Positions 23,006 through 34,193 of a stretch of DNA of 64,000 nucleotides are shown here, piece after piece (within the stretch, counting starts at the first letter, position 1; every line of letters begins with the position of its first letter). The translations under genes and the position numbers were made by a program. The notes under the pieces are model-generated. The model did no database searches, was not told where the DNA came from, and worked only from the letters and a program-made list of their open reading frames with translations. The DNA is from Caprella mutica (taxonomy: Eukaryota; Arthropoda; Malacostraca; Amphipoda; Caprellidae): positions 62,001 through 126,000 of the forward strand of contig CANNZV010000839.1 in the NCBI GenBank assembly GCA_947561585.1, given 5' to 3'.

Positions 23006-25165
23006 TATTGACTTGATATTAGAATTCCCCTGTTTTTTTTAATTTTTAAATATCTAAAAATAAATTAGACTATGCAGAAAATGCTATTATATTTTAATAC
23101 ATTAAAAGTAACCTAATAACGGGTAATACAAAGAAATATGACAATACAGTATGTATTGCACAATGAACAATATCTAATTTCTTTACAAAGTGTGTCCGCA
23201 ATAGAGTAGCCGATTTAAAAGGCTTGCAATTTGAAGAATATTATTGTTAGGAGATTGAGATAGGTTTCATTTAAAAGATAAGACTCCATAAACTTGTCGA
23301 GGCGAAAACAATTTTTTTATCACATTCTGAATAAAGTTAGCAATAATAAAACATTAATTGATGACCAATTAAATTAAACTTTTTATCTTTGTATCACTAA
23401 TGGATTTTTCTATAAAGTGAAGTCCATTATCACTATTCTAATAAGTCAATCGAACAATCATTTAATAATTTGTCAGGAAATATACCCCTTTATTCTGAAA
23501 AAATAATGTTTCTTTTCATTTGTTTGTTTATTTGGTTGGTAGGCAGTAAAGGTCTAAATGAAGGCAGTTATATGGGGTGATAAAGCTCTAGAGCAGCTCT
23601 TTACTGCTCGCATTTACTCTCTAGGTAATTTCCCTCAGCTCAATACTGTCCAATAGAAAGGACTGCATTATTCAAATTAGAACCTCAATGTCAGACGTCT
23701 GTGCTAAGTTGAGATTCATGAGTTTTCACAGTTTTCTGATATTTTTGTATTTGCATATAACCGCAAGCTCATTCAGTAGTTATTTTTCTCTATTTCTTTG
23801 AATAAGTGAAGGGTAATTGGCATCAAAAATGTCGTCATTGTAAGTTAATTAGACTTTATGAGTTCTGTCAATATTTCGAATCCAACAGAGCATTTAAATT
23901 AGAATGAAGAATGGATATGTAATTTTTCTAAATAAGATATATTTCTGGTGAAAATTAGTTATGTTTTTGGGATATATTTCTGTTTATCACTTGCAATTGT
24001 ACTTATATAGAATGCGAAACGAGTCTTACATTTACGCCATAGGTTTATAATTATTGTGATATATTACTACATAATTTTGTTTCGATTATTAATCTCCCAT
24101 CAATATATCCTTCAAATGGAAACATTTCATCGAATGATAAAAGAAAATCTTCAACTCAATATAAGCTCATTTTAGACGGACAAGCCTATGAGCATATTAA
24201 AAACTATTACTCTTTATATAGGTAAACATGCATGATATATTTCAAGGTAAAATTCAATTAACTAATATATACGTATGTACTGAAGTTTAATTGCATTGGT
24301 GTATGGTCATTTAGGTAAGATGTCTATAGTGTTATATAAGATTGATATTCTCTTTAACTTCTTCCTTACACGATATTACTTGCAATTTATTTCTATTTCG
24401 ACCTACTGAAATATAATATCCTTGTTTGTGGAGTGAAATTTATCGTCCTGCTCACTTTTTGAAAATAATATTAAGATAAAAATGTTTTTGGTGACTTCAA
24501 AATAAATCATCGTATTGCTTAAATTCTAAAATGAACAGTGTTCAAAATTTTGTTTCGTTTTGCTATCAAATACAATTAAAATACATAAAAAAAATAATTG
24601 TGTGATTTGCAACAATCAAGAAATAATGATGTTTTATTATTCTATACATTTTTATCTAAAATTACTTTAACACTATTATTAAAAGAGATATTGATTATAA
24701 TATACTATTATTAAATTATTTGGTGCATTAAGAAAGATAAAGATTCAGGAGGATAAGAATCACAGTCAACTGGAAGAAGATTACTGTTATTTATGATAAA
24801 AATAAAGGAATATTATGATCTGTCATTCCTTTTTATTCTACAGAACGAAATACTAATCATTCGAATTTCATTTTATATTTAAAACCTCTTTTGGAGACGA
24901 AAATAACAGCATATTTAGTGAATAACTGTATTTGTATTTGCAGACATTATATACTCCAGGAAACTACATCTCTTCCAATTGATAATTGAAGTGTGTAATT
25001 CAAAATAGAGTTCCAAATTATAATCTAATAACTTTCAATAACAAGTTGCTCTAAGTTTTTTTTGCCTACATCATAAATATTGAGCAAGTTTTTAATTATT
25101 GGATAATAACTACACAAAACATCATTATGTAGGTACATGTTAACATTGCATTCTATTTTCTTCAG
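23006..25165. other. Sequence upstream of the first visible GPCR exon
   Basis: No exon is supported here. The GPCR needs an N-terminal exon before 25,166, and I did not find one in this stretch. It may lie further upstream, be very short, or be missing. Confidence 0.4.
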
Positions 25166-25417
25166 GCACTGCATGGGTACATCGCTCTTATTATTTGCAT
25201 CTTCGGTTCTTTTGCCAATGCCATCAACTTCATCATCCAAACTCGTAAGGAGATGGTGAACTCCACTAACAACATCTTAACTGGCCTCGCTTGTGTGGAT
25301 TTCTGGCTGCTAGTGGAGTACATAGGCTTTGCCTCCTGGTACATAATGGGCAAAGGAATGTTCATTCATTACTATTATCATGCGGTCTACATTATGTTCC
25401 ATGCATATTTCACGCAG
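25166..25417 (+). CDS. Myosuppressin/FMRFamide-receptor-like GPCR, exon with TM1-TM3 start
   Basis: The exon lies between acceptor 'cattctattttcttcag' and donor CAG|GTGAGT, is in phase 0 and encodes 84 codons. It begins ALHGYIALIICIFGSFANAI, matching the HGY-x-ICIFG-x-ANxxN start of TM1 in arthropod myosuppressin (DmsR) and related peptide receptors. STNNILTGLACVDFWLLVEY follows as TM2 with the conserved Asp. The last part (YYHAVYIMFHAYFTQ) is the start of TM3. Receptors of this family are plasma-membrane Gi/o-coupled neuropeptide receptors. Typical motifs are kept, with some unusual changes (ACVD where ALAVAD is usual). This exon itself is intact. The subfamily assignment is from recalled family motifs. 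Confidence 0.9.
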
Positions 25418-26032
25418 GTGAGTAATTTAATAAATTAACCCAATTTATGAAGTTTCCTTCGAAACGAATTTCTGTCAAACTGTCAGGCGAGAAGATTTAT
25501 TTATGTTTATTATTCAATTTAAACTTATCTGACACCAGGAAATTTCTGTAGGAAGTTAGCTTTAATTAGACTGAAAGCCACTCTATAGATTTCATTACTT
25601 ATAAAGTACTGCTAGCTGTACAGGTTTGTTTGATTATTATTCACAATGTAATTACGGGCAGCAATTTTAAGTTTACTAGAATTTTCTTATTAATTTTGAG
25701 ATAAAATGAAAATAAACTAAAATAAAATTAATTGTTGATATTTCAAATATTTCAAATATATTGTATTTTATTGACTTAATTTCGACAGAACTCAAATTCA
25801 TTCAAAAAGTATTATCATTGAGATACATACATACATATAATGTGTTTTGTCAAATTTTAAAATATATATTTTCGGAGCATTGTTCTGATTTTAAAAATAT
25901 GTATTAAACAATTTAGTCTTAAGAGTAAAAGCTAATCCACGTGAAAAGATTTGACAGTGTCATGATCAGAGTGCCATTGTTTAACATAGCTATTATATCC
26001 AAATCACTAATGTTGTTTGCATTCTATTGCAG

Positions 26033-26229
26033 ATAACACACACCGTATCAATATGCCTGGCCATAACACTGGCAGTGTGGCGCTACATTGCCATCTGTAA
26101 GCCACACCTCAACCTGGTGCTCAGTACTCTGCCCAAGTCAAGAGTAGCCAAAATGGTGGCCTACTTGGCTTCTTTATTCATCACTGCCCCCAATCTATTC
26201 CTATATGAAATTCAAGATGTGCATGACAG
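26033..26229 (+). CDS. GPCR exon with TM3 end, WRY motif and TM4
   Basis: The acceptor 'cattctattgcag' precedes ATA ACA CAC. The frame continues directly from the previous exon (phase 0) as ITHTVSICLAITLAVWRYIA, the HTxSI...LAVWRYIAI signature in which this receptor family has Trp in place of the D/E of the DRY motif. It continues with KPHLNLVLSTLPKSRVAKM (second intracellular loop) and VAYLASLFITAPNLFLYEI (TM4). A donor at CATGACAG|GTTGGA is my preferred end, because it is in phase with the microexon at 26,316. Unspliced, the frame runs to a stop at 26,260. Confidence 0.88.
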
Positions 26230-26315
26230 GTTGGATAAAGAAAGTAGTAACAAAAACTGAGTTTTTAACAATAAAATAATATATTTACATAATATAATGT
26301 TCGTTTTTTCCACAG

Positions 26316-26335
26316 AGAAACCAATTTAAAGGCAA
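26316..26335 (+). CDS. Possible 20-bp GPCR microexon
   Basis: The sequence 'tcgttttttccacag' before 26,316 and GTAAGA after 26,335 are good splice signals around 20 bases. Joined to the exon ending at 26,229 they continue the frame as HD-R-ETNLKA. In related receptors the second extracellular loop often has such a charged segment ahead of TM5. The exon is tiny, so chance placement of the two signals is quite possible. The hydrophobic TM5 that should come next was not found. Confidence 0.3.
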
Positions 26336-26656
26336 GTAAGATAAAATAGACTAGAGTTTAAATATGATATTTATGAAAGTTGCTATGCGACTAGATATTT
26401 TGATGTGATTAAACATACTAATTGACTTTTCAAAATGAATAAAAATGATTCTTTTAAATTTCTCGATCATCAATTTTTGATGGAAGTTAATGTTGAATAG
26501 TTATAAATATGAGTGAAAAGAATACAAAGGAAAATAATTCACTACATAGAATTATCTAATAAATTTTCCCCGTTGGTTTTCAATAGAATATATCGTTTGT
26601 AACTAGGGACTTTTTATCATAAATAACATATTTTAAAGTCTCTTTCAACAATGCAG

Positions 26657-26867
26657 TTCAGACCTTTCAATATATAATGAGAGAACTGATGCTTTGTTCA
26701 CTGACAGGCTAATCTCTTGAAGAATAATAACCCCTCGCCAACTGGCTCTGAAATTGTGCGGAAGATTCCCCAAATGTATAAAACTCACTGAAAAGACAAC
26801 CACAATGCTGCTGTCGTGGAACTGCCACAAGGAATTCTCACGCTGCTCTCTGCAAAGTATTCTTTGA
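26657..26867 (+). pseudogene. Broken GPCR exon with TM6 remnants
   Basis: An acceptor-like 'tctctttcaacaatgcag' ends at 26,656 and a perfect donor GA|GTGAGT follows 26,867. Between them, pieces of the expected ICL3-TM6-ECL3 protein appear in three different frames: EKTTTMLL at 26,790-26,813, VVELPQGILTLLSA at 26,813-26,854 and KVFFE at 26,854-26,867. In the family these read continuously, roughly DRTTRML...TEFPQGILGLLS...FF. Compared with that, some 6-8 residues of TM6 are missing at the first break. The last frame (KVFFE) is exactly the one that splices in phase to the TM7 exon. Either this allele is a pseudogene or the assembly has indels here. TM5 is absent or unrecognisable. Confidence 0.75.
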
Positions 26868-26942
26868 GTGAGTTTAAATATTAGTGTGATGTGATGTTTT
26901 ATATTGCAATATGACACATATCAATGTAGTGTATAAGTGAGT

Positions 26943-27430
26943 GATCAGTACACATATATGAGTGAGTAAATTGGGATCAATAAAAATATATATCGTGATT
27001 AAATGAGAATCTATACAGATATACAAATGAGTGGAAGATCAGTACACAAATATGAGTGAGTAAATTGGGATCAATAAAAATATATATCGTGATTGAATGA
27101 GAATCTATACAGATATACAAATGAGTGGAAGATCAGTACACAAATATGAGTGAGTAAATTGGGATCAATAAAAATATATATCGTGATTAAATCGTGATTA
27201 AATGAGAATCTATACAGATATACAAATGAGTGGGAAGATCAGTACACATATATGAGTGAGTAAATTGGGATCAATAAAAAATATATATCGTGATTAAATG
27301 AGAATCTATACAGATATACAAATGAGTGGAAGATCAGTTACACATATATGAGTGAGTAAATGGGGATTAATAAAGATATATGATTGTGTAAACGGGAATC
27401 TATATATACAGATATAGGAGGGTTTAAATG
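26943..27430. repeat. 94-bp intronic tandem repeat (~5 copies)
   Basis: The unit runs from 'gatcagtacacatatatgag' through 'aaatgagaatctatacagat' to 'acaaatgagtgg' and repeats at 26,943, about 27,037, 27,131, 27,238 and 27,333. The copies are nearly identical. The third carries a 13-bp internal duplication of 'atcgtgattaaat'. The last copies decay into a looser A/T-rich tail to about 27,490. The array lies in the intron between the TM6 remnant and the TM7 exon. Confidence 0.85.
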
Positions 27431-28080
27431 GGGATATATATATGTGATAATACGAATATTTGAGTGGGGGATTAGTACGAATAAATGAGTAAGTTTCAAT
27501 ATAATACCATCTAACTTGTAGCAATTTTTTTATTAAGTTACACATAAACTCTCCCTCCCAATTATTTAAACAAGAATCAATAAATAACCTAAATGAATTA
27601 ATGAGAACATTGCAAGGTCAAATTGAGCTGAAACAAGACTGTCAAATTACAGTTGTCTTTACGTCCAAGAGATACTATCTGAGATAGAGCTCTCTAAACT
27701 TGAACGAATTGGAACATGCAGTTTAAAGCTAAACGAAAGAAAGTCTCAAAAGTATTACTATGATCATTGTACAGCTATTAAGACTATAGTAGGGACACTG
27801 TTCTCTGCAACAAATCTATCTTTATTTATTAGACAGAATGTCATAAATATTCGCTGGAAGGCCATTACTGCTAGCTAGGAATTATTCACTGAAACTTGAA
27901 TTCATTCTTTTAAAGTTACACTTCATTGCTATGTATTGTACTTCTAGTTTCACTAACAATATGGAATAAAATCGAGATTTAAACTTTTAAAATTTCCCCA
28001 AAATTGTTGATAATTGTCACCAACTTCACAAAATTCTCTCCTCTTTTCATAGCACATTACTAACATCTATTTTATTACAG

Positions 28081-28264
28081 AAAGTGCTACATGGAGTGGG
28101 GTGACATTATGGACCTGATGGGTCTGTTGAACAGCTCTGTTAACTTCTTCCTCTACTACATCATGAGTCAGCAGTTTAGAATTACGCTGAGGAAACTATT
28201 TGCCCTTAAAAAGACAAGACCTGTTGTGCAGCGATGCAAAGTGCATGAAACAGTTCCCAGTTAA
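28081..28264 (+). CDS. GPCR exon with TM7 and C-terminal tail
   Basis: The acceptor 'ctattttattacag' ends at 28,080. One leading base completes a split codon, then KCYMEWGDIMDLMGLLNSSV and NFFLYYIMSQQFR follow. This is the characteristic C-Y-x4-GDxMDxLxLxNSSxNFxLYxxMSxQFR of TM7 and helix 8 in myosuppressin-receptor-like GPCRs. The tail is short and basic (LRKLFALKKTRPVV...), ending ...ETVPS at TAA. The exon is intact and its phase fits the donor at 26,867. A possible poly(A) signal, AATAAA, lies at 28,649. The 3' region to about 28,520 is unusually G+C-rich for this window. Confidence 0.9.
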
Positions 28265-28648
28265 AATTCGGTGCAGTATAGCGGACGTTTTACTGTAGTT
28301 TATGGCAGTCTCAGCATTTCTAAGCAGCGCTCAGCAGATAATCTCTGCTTTCTACAAATGTTTACCGCGACCTACGGAGGCCACGGCAGTATAAGGACGA
28401 GATAATCTGTGGAGGTTTGACGCGTTATTATCTGCCGAAAACTCTGGAGAACAGAGCATAGAAAATCTTCAGAGTTTATAGTCGATAATATTAACTAAAA
28501 TCTCCAGAGATTGAAGCACCACATATTGCTCATGAATCATAATCCAACAAATTAATTTGAACAAAAATACAACTTCTTTATCGATAGTGTAGCTAATAAT
28601 AGGTAATAATAGCTATAGTTAATTAATTGGTGGATAGCCCTAATATAA

Positions 28649-28654
28649 AATAAA
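28649..28654 (+). promoter_or_regulatory. Possible poly(A) signal for the GPCR gene
   Basis: An AATAAA hexamer lies about 385 bp after the GPCR stop codon on the same strand. AATAAA is common by chance in such A/T-rich DNA, so this is only a candidate. Confidence 0.25.
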
Positions 28655-28659
28655 CATTA

Positions 28660-30455
28660 ATCACTATTGTTCTTGGTACTCAGCTATATATGGTTTGGCT
28701 CATTCAGTTTTTATATTAAATCTATTGTTACCTAATATTTATTTAACCACGGATATCATTGAGTAATTTGTATGCGTTTTTATATTTCTCATTTGTCAGA
28801 GTGAACCACTAAATTTTTTTAAAGTAACACTTATAGAAGATCAAAGCAATAGTGAAGTCTGACAATGTTGATATCAGGCTTTATCAGAATACAGTTTTTC
28901 TGTATCTTCTCACTGAATGAACTGAAACAGCTCTCATCAGACTCACACATCGATCATGTAGGTTCTAATAGTACTTCCATGCGTACATATGACTGAGAAT
29001 CGTAGTTACAGGAGACATTCTTAAATAATTTCCATGAATATCAAAGTGCTGATGCTTGATTATAGATAAAATGATTTATAAAGATAAATTATAAGCATAT
29101 TAAACTACCATTGCATATAATGTTTTCAATTCAAAAGATATTAGGTAATTATTTACCCTGATGTAGGTTATTATTTGTCGAATTAAACTTTTGGCATGTG
29201 AGAATATATAAAATATATCATATATGGAATATATAATGACATTCTTTTAAACAAGCTGACATTGGCCTTAGTTTAATAAGTTTACTCCAATATGTATATA
29301 TTGTATATAATGCATACAGTATACTGCATATATAATATAGTTAGTACAGAAAATTAATTTGGTTCATCTAACAACGATTCAATATTATAAGTGAAATAAT
29401 TGCAATAACTAACCAGTTAAAATTATATACTAAAATTATTATAACATTAATCATGTATTTGTTCTTCATCCGCGCCATTTAAATAAGTACCTAGGTATAT
29501 TGGAATACAAGAATACCAAATAACACGAAATCATTATTGAAAAAATAGGTCATTCTTAATAATTATTTATAGATAAAATCATTTTTATGCTGAAATTATT
29601 AAAAACAGGGTTGCAAAACGAAATATATAGAACAATTATTTTGTACGTTCTAAAGAAAAATATCGGATTTTTTTATTGAGAACCATTGAACCTGCCGTAT
29701 TTTTAATAGTTTCTAGTTTAAAATAAGGTTCTGTGGTGATTTAATGTTCCAAGTTATTAATTTATTGGTGAAAGTGAAATTGTGTATCTATCACGTGTAT
29801 AATATTTAAGAGTTCAGTGGTTATTGTATCCTATTGAAAAAAATAGCTATGCTAGGCTATATATTATATAATATAGCCTAGCTAATTTGTACTTTTTTGG
29901 GTTTTGAAATTCACTACCTACCTAACTAGGTGCCTACTCATGACACCAGTTATCTATCTGACAATAAATTATTTTTCACCTAGCTATGTATAATGTACTA
30001 GCACATAGATGATAGGTATCAGGAAATGCACTGTAACTTGTACTCTAAGTAGCCTATGTCCAAGTTACTCCCACTGTGACATATATATGTACCCGCAGCC
30101 AACAGGCGACTCAAGTTATTAGTTATAGAGTACTACCGATGTCAGTTAAGCAAATTAGTTGGCTTCTATTTTAAATGGTCCACTCGTCCACACATTCTGA
30201 TAGCTATATACCTTAGCCATGTTTCAAAGTGTGCACTGTGAACAAAGTCGCCAGTATAGCCTATATTGATACGTATCTAAAAGATGAGCGGCGCACCAGA
30301 TCACGGCGCACCCACCATCGTTCTATTATATAGATCATATACCTAGGTAGATTGAAAGATGATTTATGATACCTAAGCCTATATGTAGAAATGTAGTGAA
30401 TTTGATATTTGTTGTTTCAAATTTAGTATGACTGATGGTACCTGAATGATGTGAA
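28660..30455. other. Intergenic; small AT palindrome
   Basis: No gene was found. Around 29,848-29,882 the sequence 'gctaggctatatat' is followed by its near-perfect inverse 'atatagcctagc', a possible cruciform of about 32 bp. Confidence 0.5.
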
Positions 30456-30460
30456 TCCAC

Positions 30461-31025
30461 AACCAGTCTGTATTTGGTTTACAAAATTCCAATTACTTTT
30501 CCAAAAAGCTGAAAAAAAATCAGCAAAATACATACCTACCTACCTATTTCATGATAGATACTAAGATAGCTATTTGAATGAGCCACCAACATTTTTTTTA
30601 TTTACCTAGCCACCAAAAATAAAAAAAATAATGATAACATTATACCTAGTTATACTAACATAGGAATAAATAGCTAAAATCCACAGACTTTACTACTATA
30701 ATATTATTTTCGAAGGGAAAAAATTCCACTGACAAGTGGATGGAATTTACCATGAAATACAGTCTGGGCATTATACCAGTCTGTATTTGGGGCACAAAAT
30801 TCCACTGACTTTTTAAAAGTTGAAAAAATCCACCATAAATTTCTATTAATTTGGCTGATCCAGCAACTTTTTTCTAACTTATCCACCAAAAATTAATGGT
30901 AACATAGGATTATTGGAATAAATGGCTATAAAAATCAACCGACTTTGCCAGAATATTATTTTCAAAGGGCAAAAAATTCCACCGACATGTCGGTGAAAAT
31001 TACCACGAAATACAGACTGGGACAT
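30461..31025. repeat. Diverged repeats around 'ccagtctgtatttgg...acaaaattcca'
   Basis: The word 'ccagtctgtatttgg' occurs at about 30,462 and 30,777. Each is followed by 'acaaaattcca' and a 'tccacca(t)aaat' stretch, and a third partial copy ends with 'aaatacagactggg' at about 31,010. Spacing is about 300 bp. These look like tandem or inverted fragments of one dispersed element. The minus-strand open frame here is explained by the repeat. Confidence 0.5.
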
Positions 31026-31143
31026 TAATCGAGTCAGAGAGATAGATATTTGCAGTCGCTAGAGTCTTGACTGACTACTAGGTATATTGAATTTTCTTCA
31101 ATAGTTTTGAATTCATTCCTACCTATGATCTATCCAGAATGCA

Positions 31144-31612
31144 GGAACTGGTAAAGTGTCCTCCAAGATATCCTACATTTTGACTTCTGTTCTCAGTAAA
31201 ATACATGTAAATGTAGAAGGAAATTATTGATTGTTTGCACAGAAAATGTTAAAAATGTCATATATTCTGCAGACTGGCTAGTACCTATACTAGCTATATC
31301 TATTTACCTGAATTTTACTTTCATCATTAAAAGAGATCTCTGTATTATTGTATACCTACAAAATATGCCAGTTAATCTGTTGATGCCAATTAATTGACCC
31401 TCAGCCTTGCATAATAAGTTACATTTGTAAAGGTCAAAACTCAGATATGTCTAATTGGCTTAATGCCAGTCTACAGAATATGGGACATTTTAAACATTTT
31501 CTGTAATAACAGTCTGAACAGTCCTTAGGTTTCTCCTATATTTGCTTTAATTTTACTGAGAACAGAAGCCAAAACAGAAGATTTTTTGGAGAACAGTTTA
31601 CCAGTTCCTACA
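31144..31612. mobile_element. Inverted-repeat element (~470 bp)
   Basis: The left arm (31,144-31,275: 'ggaactggtaaa', later 'ttctgttctcagtaaaa' and 'cagaaaatgttaaaaatgtc') is mirrored by 31,470-31,612 ('gggacattttaaacattttctg' in pieces, 'ttttactgagaacag', 'tttaccagttcc'). The arms are about 130 bp with drift. Probably a MITE-like foldback element. Confidence 0.55.
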
Positions 31613-31934
31613 GTCTGGGCTTAATGTTTTGATTTAATTTAATTTCTATGTTCCCATGTTAATTTGGCCTAAAATTTTAAGAAATGAGCCAAAATTGACA
31701 TGTCTCAGAATCTTTAAATTTTGGCTTGAAATTGGCTAACTAGTATCTGCCAGTCTCTTGAACATTGCATGATGATGATTATTCAGATTATATAAGATGC
31801 ATCTTGACGGTTTCAATATATTTAGGTACCTATTCTCATGTATATTTTGGCACTAGCTATATTTAGAGAGTCAACATAGTTTTAAAATTTAGATAAATGG
31901 AGCAATAAAATTAGGTTACTTTCACTAGAAACCT

Positions 31935-32964
31935 TTCTTTGACTGACGGAGGTCAATTTTCTTTGACGGAGGTCAATTTTCTTTGACGGAGGTCAATTTT
32001 CTTTGACGGAGGTCAATTTTCTTTGACGGAGGTCAATTTTCTTTGACGGAGGTCAATTTTCTTTGACGGAGGTCAATTTTCTTTGACGGAGGTCAATTTT
32101 CTTTGACGGAGGTCAATTTTCTTTGACGGAGGTCAATTTTCTTTGACGGAGGTCAATTTTCTTTGACGGAGGTCAATTTTCTTTGACGGAGGTCAATTTT
32201 CTTTGACGGAGGTCAATTTTCTTTGATGGAGGTCGCTCTTCTTTGACGGAGGTCAATTTTCTTTGACGGAGGTCGATTTTCTTTGACGGAGGTCGATTTT
32301 CTAAAACGGAGGTCGATTTTCTTTGACGGAGGTCGATTTTCTTTGACGGAGGTCGTTTTTCTTTGACGGAGGTCGATTTTCTAAAATGGAGGTCGATTTT
32401 CTAAAATGGAGGTCGATTTTCTTTGATGGAGGTCGATTTTCTTTGACGGAGGTCGCTTTTCTTTGATGGAGGTCGATTTTCTTTGACGGAGGTCGATTTT
32501 CTTTGACTGAGGTCGATTTTCTTTGACGGAGGTCGATTTTCTTTGACGGAGGTCGCTCTTCTTTGATGGAGGTCGCTCTTCTTTGACGGAGGTCGCTCTT
32601 CCTTGACGGAGGTCGCTCTTCTTTGACGGAGGTCGCTCTTCTTTGACGGAGGTCGCTCTTCTTTGACGGAGGTCGCTCTTCTTTGACGGAGGTCGCTCTT
32701 CTTTGACGGAGGTCGCTCTTCTTTGACGGAGGTCGCTCTTCTTTGACGGAGGTCGCTCTTCTTTGACGGAGGTCGCTCTTCTTTGACGGAGGTCGCTCTT
32801 CTTTGACGGAGGTCGCTCTTCTTTGACGGAGGTCGCTCTTCTTTGACGGAGGTCGCTCTTCTTTGACGGAGGTCGCTCTTCTTTGACGGAGGTCGCTCTT
32901 CTTTGACGGAGGTCGCTTTTCTTTGTCGGAGGTCGCTTTTCTTTGTCGGAGGTCGCTTTTCTTC
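31935..32964. repeat. 20-bp minisatellite, ~51 copies in variant blocks
   Basis: The unit is 'ctttgacggaggtcnnnttt' with a variable part. From about 31,940 to 32,230 nearly every copy ends caatttt. 32,240-32,560 mixes gatttt, gctttt and aaaatgg variants. 32,560-32,900 is almost uniform gctctt, and the last copies are gctttt with tttgtcgg. Because 20 is not a multiple of 3, each of the three minus-strand frames reads the same 20-residue cycle (KSDLRQRRATSVKEERPPSK), merely offset. Only the caatttt variant introduces a stop (TGA) into the cycle. The long minus-strand frames at 32,301-33,038 and 32,401-32,997 come from this and are not evidence of a protein. Confidence 0.95.
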
Positions 32965-33328
32965 CATGTTACAAACCAGTCTGCAAAACATGCACAATCA
33001 GTCTTCAAATATTCAATTTTTGGAGCAATTCTTTCCAAAAGATTTTTAAATTTCTCTCTAAAATGGCCAGAAATCTCAAAACACTCTCCAATAATTACAT
33101 GTAAACATAGGAATTGATTAAGAAATTGTCACCAGATAATTCAGGACACTAATTTCAAGGCCATAATAGTCACCGGATAAATTTCACAACTACATGCATC
33201 TTTTGCAGACTGGGTTACAGAGTATGTCAGTTAAAGCCAATTAATTAATTGGCTTAAATTTCAAGAGGTCAAAATTCAGATATGTCTAATTGGCTTAAAA
33301 TTTTGAATTAATTCCTATGTTCCCATAG

Positions 33329-33495
33329 ACGCAGGAGGTGACTATTTTTTGACGCAGGAGGTGACTATTTTTTGACGCAGGAGGTGACTATTTTTTGACG
33401 CAGGAGGTGACTGTTTTTTGACGCAGGAGGTGACTGTTTTTTGACGCAGGAGGTGAATGTTTTTTGACGCAGGAGGTGACTGTTTTTTGACGCTA
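33329..33495. repeat. 23-bp minisatellite, ~7 copies
   Basis: The unit 'gacgcaggaggtgactat' plus a T run repeats seven times with few changes (actat/actgt/aatgt). Its core tttgacg-x-ggaggt resembles the 20-bp unit 0.4 kb upstream, so the two arrays may share an origin. The minus-strand open frame here is repeat-derived. Confidence 0.9.
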
Positions 33496-33529
33496 GGTAC
33501 ACACGACACTATTTTTTCACACATGTTAC

Positions 33530-34193
33530 ACCCCTATTTAATTATCTCATCTATTCTTCTATTAGCAACATGTGTAGAATTTTAAGTGCATGCTCCTGTT
33601 ACAACTTAAAGTAATGCATTGAGTAAAAAAATAGTGCTTAAGTCATAGTTCAGAGATGGTTCCGTTATTTGATCGTGATGGCTATACTTAGAAAGATGAT
33701 GCTGGGTGGTTATTATATACTATATTATTCAGTCAAAATCCTAGCTCATTCACCAGTGTCATTGTTTTCAGTCCTTTGACCAATGAGATATTTTACAAAG
33801 TATCTCAAATGGTCAGATAATCCAAGAAACTTTGATTGATATTTGAATTTAAAGCATATTTTTCCCATATTGTCACGCTAAAACTCAATAATGTTTAGGA
33901 CATTAAATAGAGATTTAATTTTTATTGCATAGTATGGAAGTGGCTAATATCACTCCTATTTATTTAGATAACTGGTGTTCTATCAATTATCTACCTATGT
34001 TCTTGTGTTAATTTTCATATTTATACCGAGTGTGATCATTATCAAAAAATTATACATAGTTAACTCAAATTGTGAGTTTTGTTTATGATAATCTGTATTG
34101 CTTCCTCTGGATATTGTTACTAACTAGGCTATTTTTATATATGTTGTTGAATTTGTTTGTTATATATGTCAAAACTAATGTTTTTCTTTTCAG
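33530..34193. other. No gene seen
   Basis: AT-rich stretch ending in a polypyrimidine tract and AG at 34,193 (see the next entry). Confidence 0.4.

Noticed and set aside
25025..25365. Minus-strand frames over the first GPCR exon
   Set aside because: Antisense shadows of a clearly coding plus-strand exon.
32301..33038. Long minus-strand open frames (245 and 198 residues) in the 20-bp array
   Set aside because: They are an arithmetic result of a stop-free 20-bp unit. There is no start context or unique sequence, and only a short non-repeat head (about 20-25 residues) is present.
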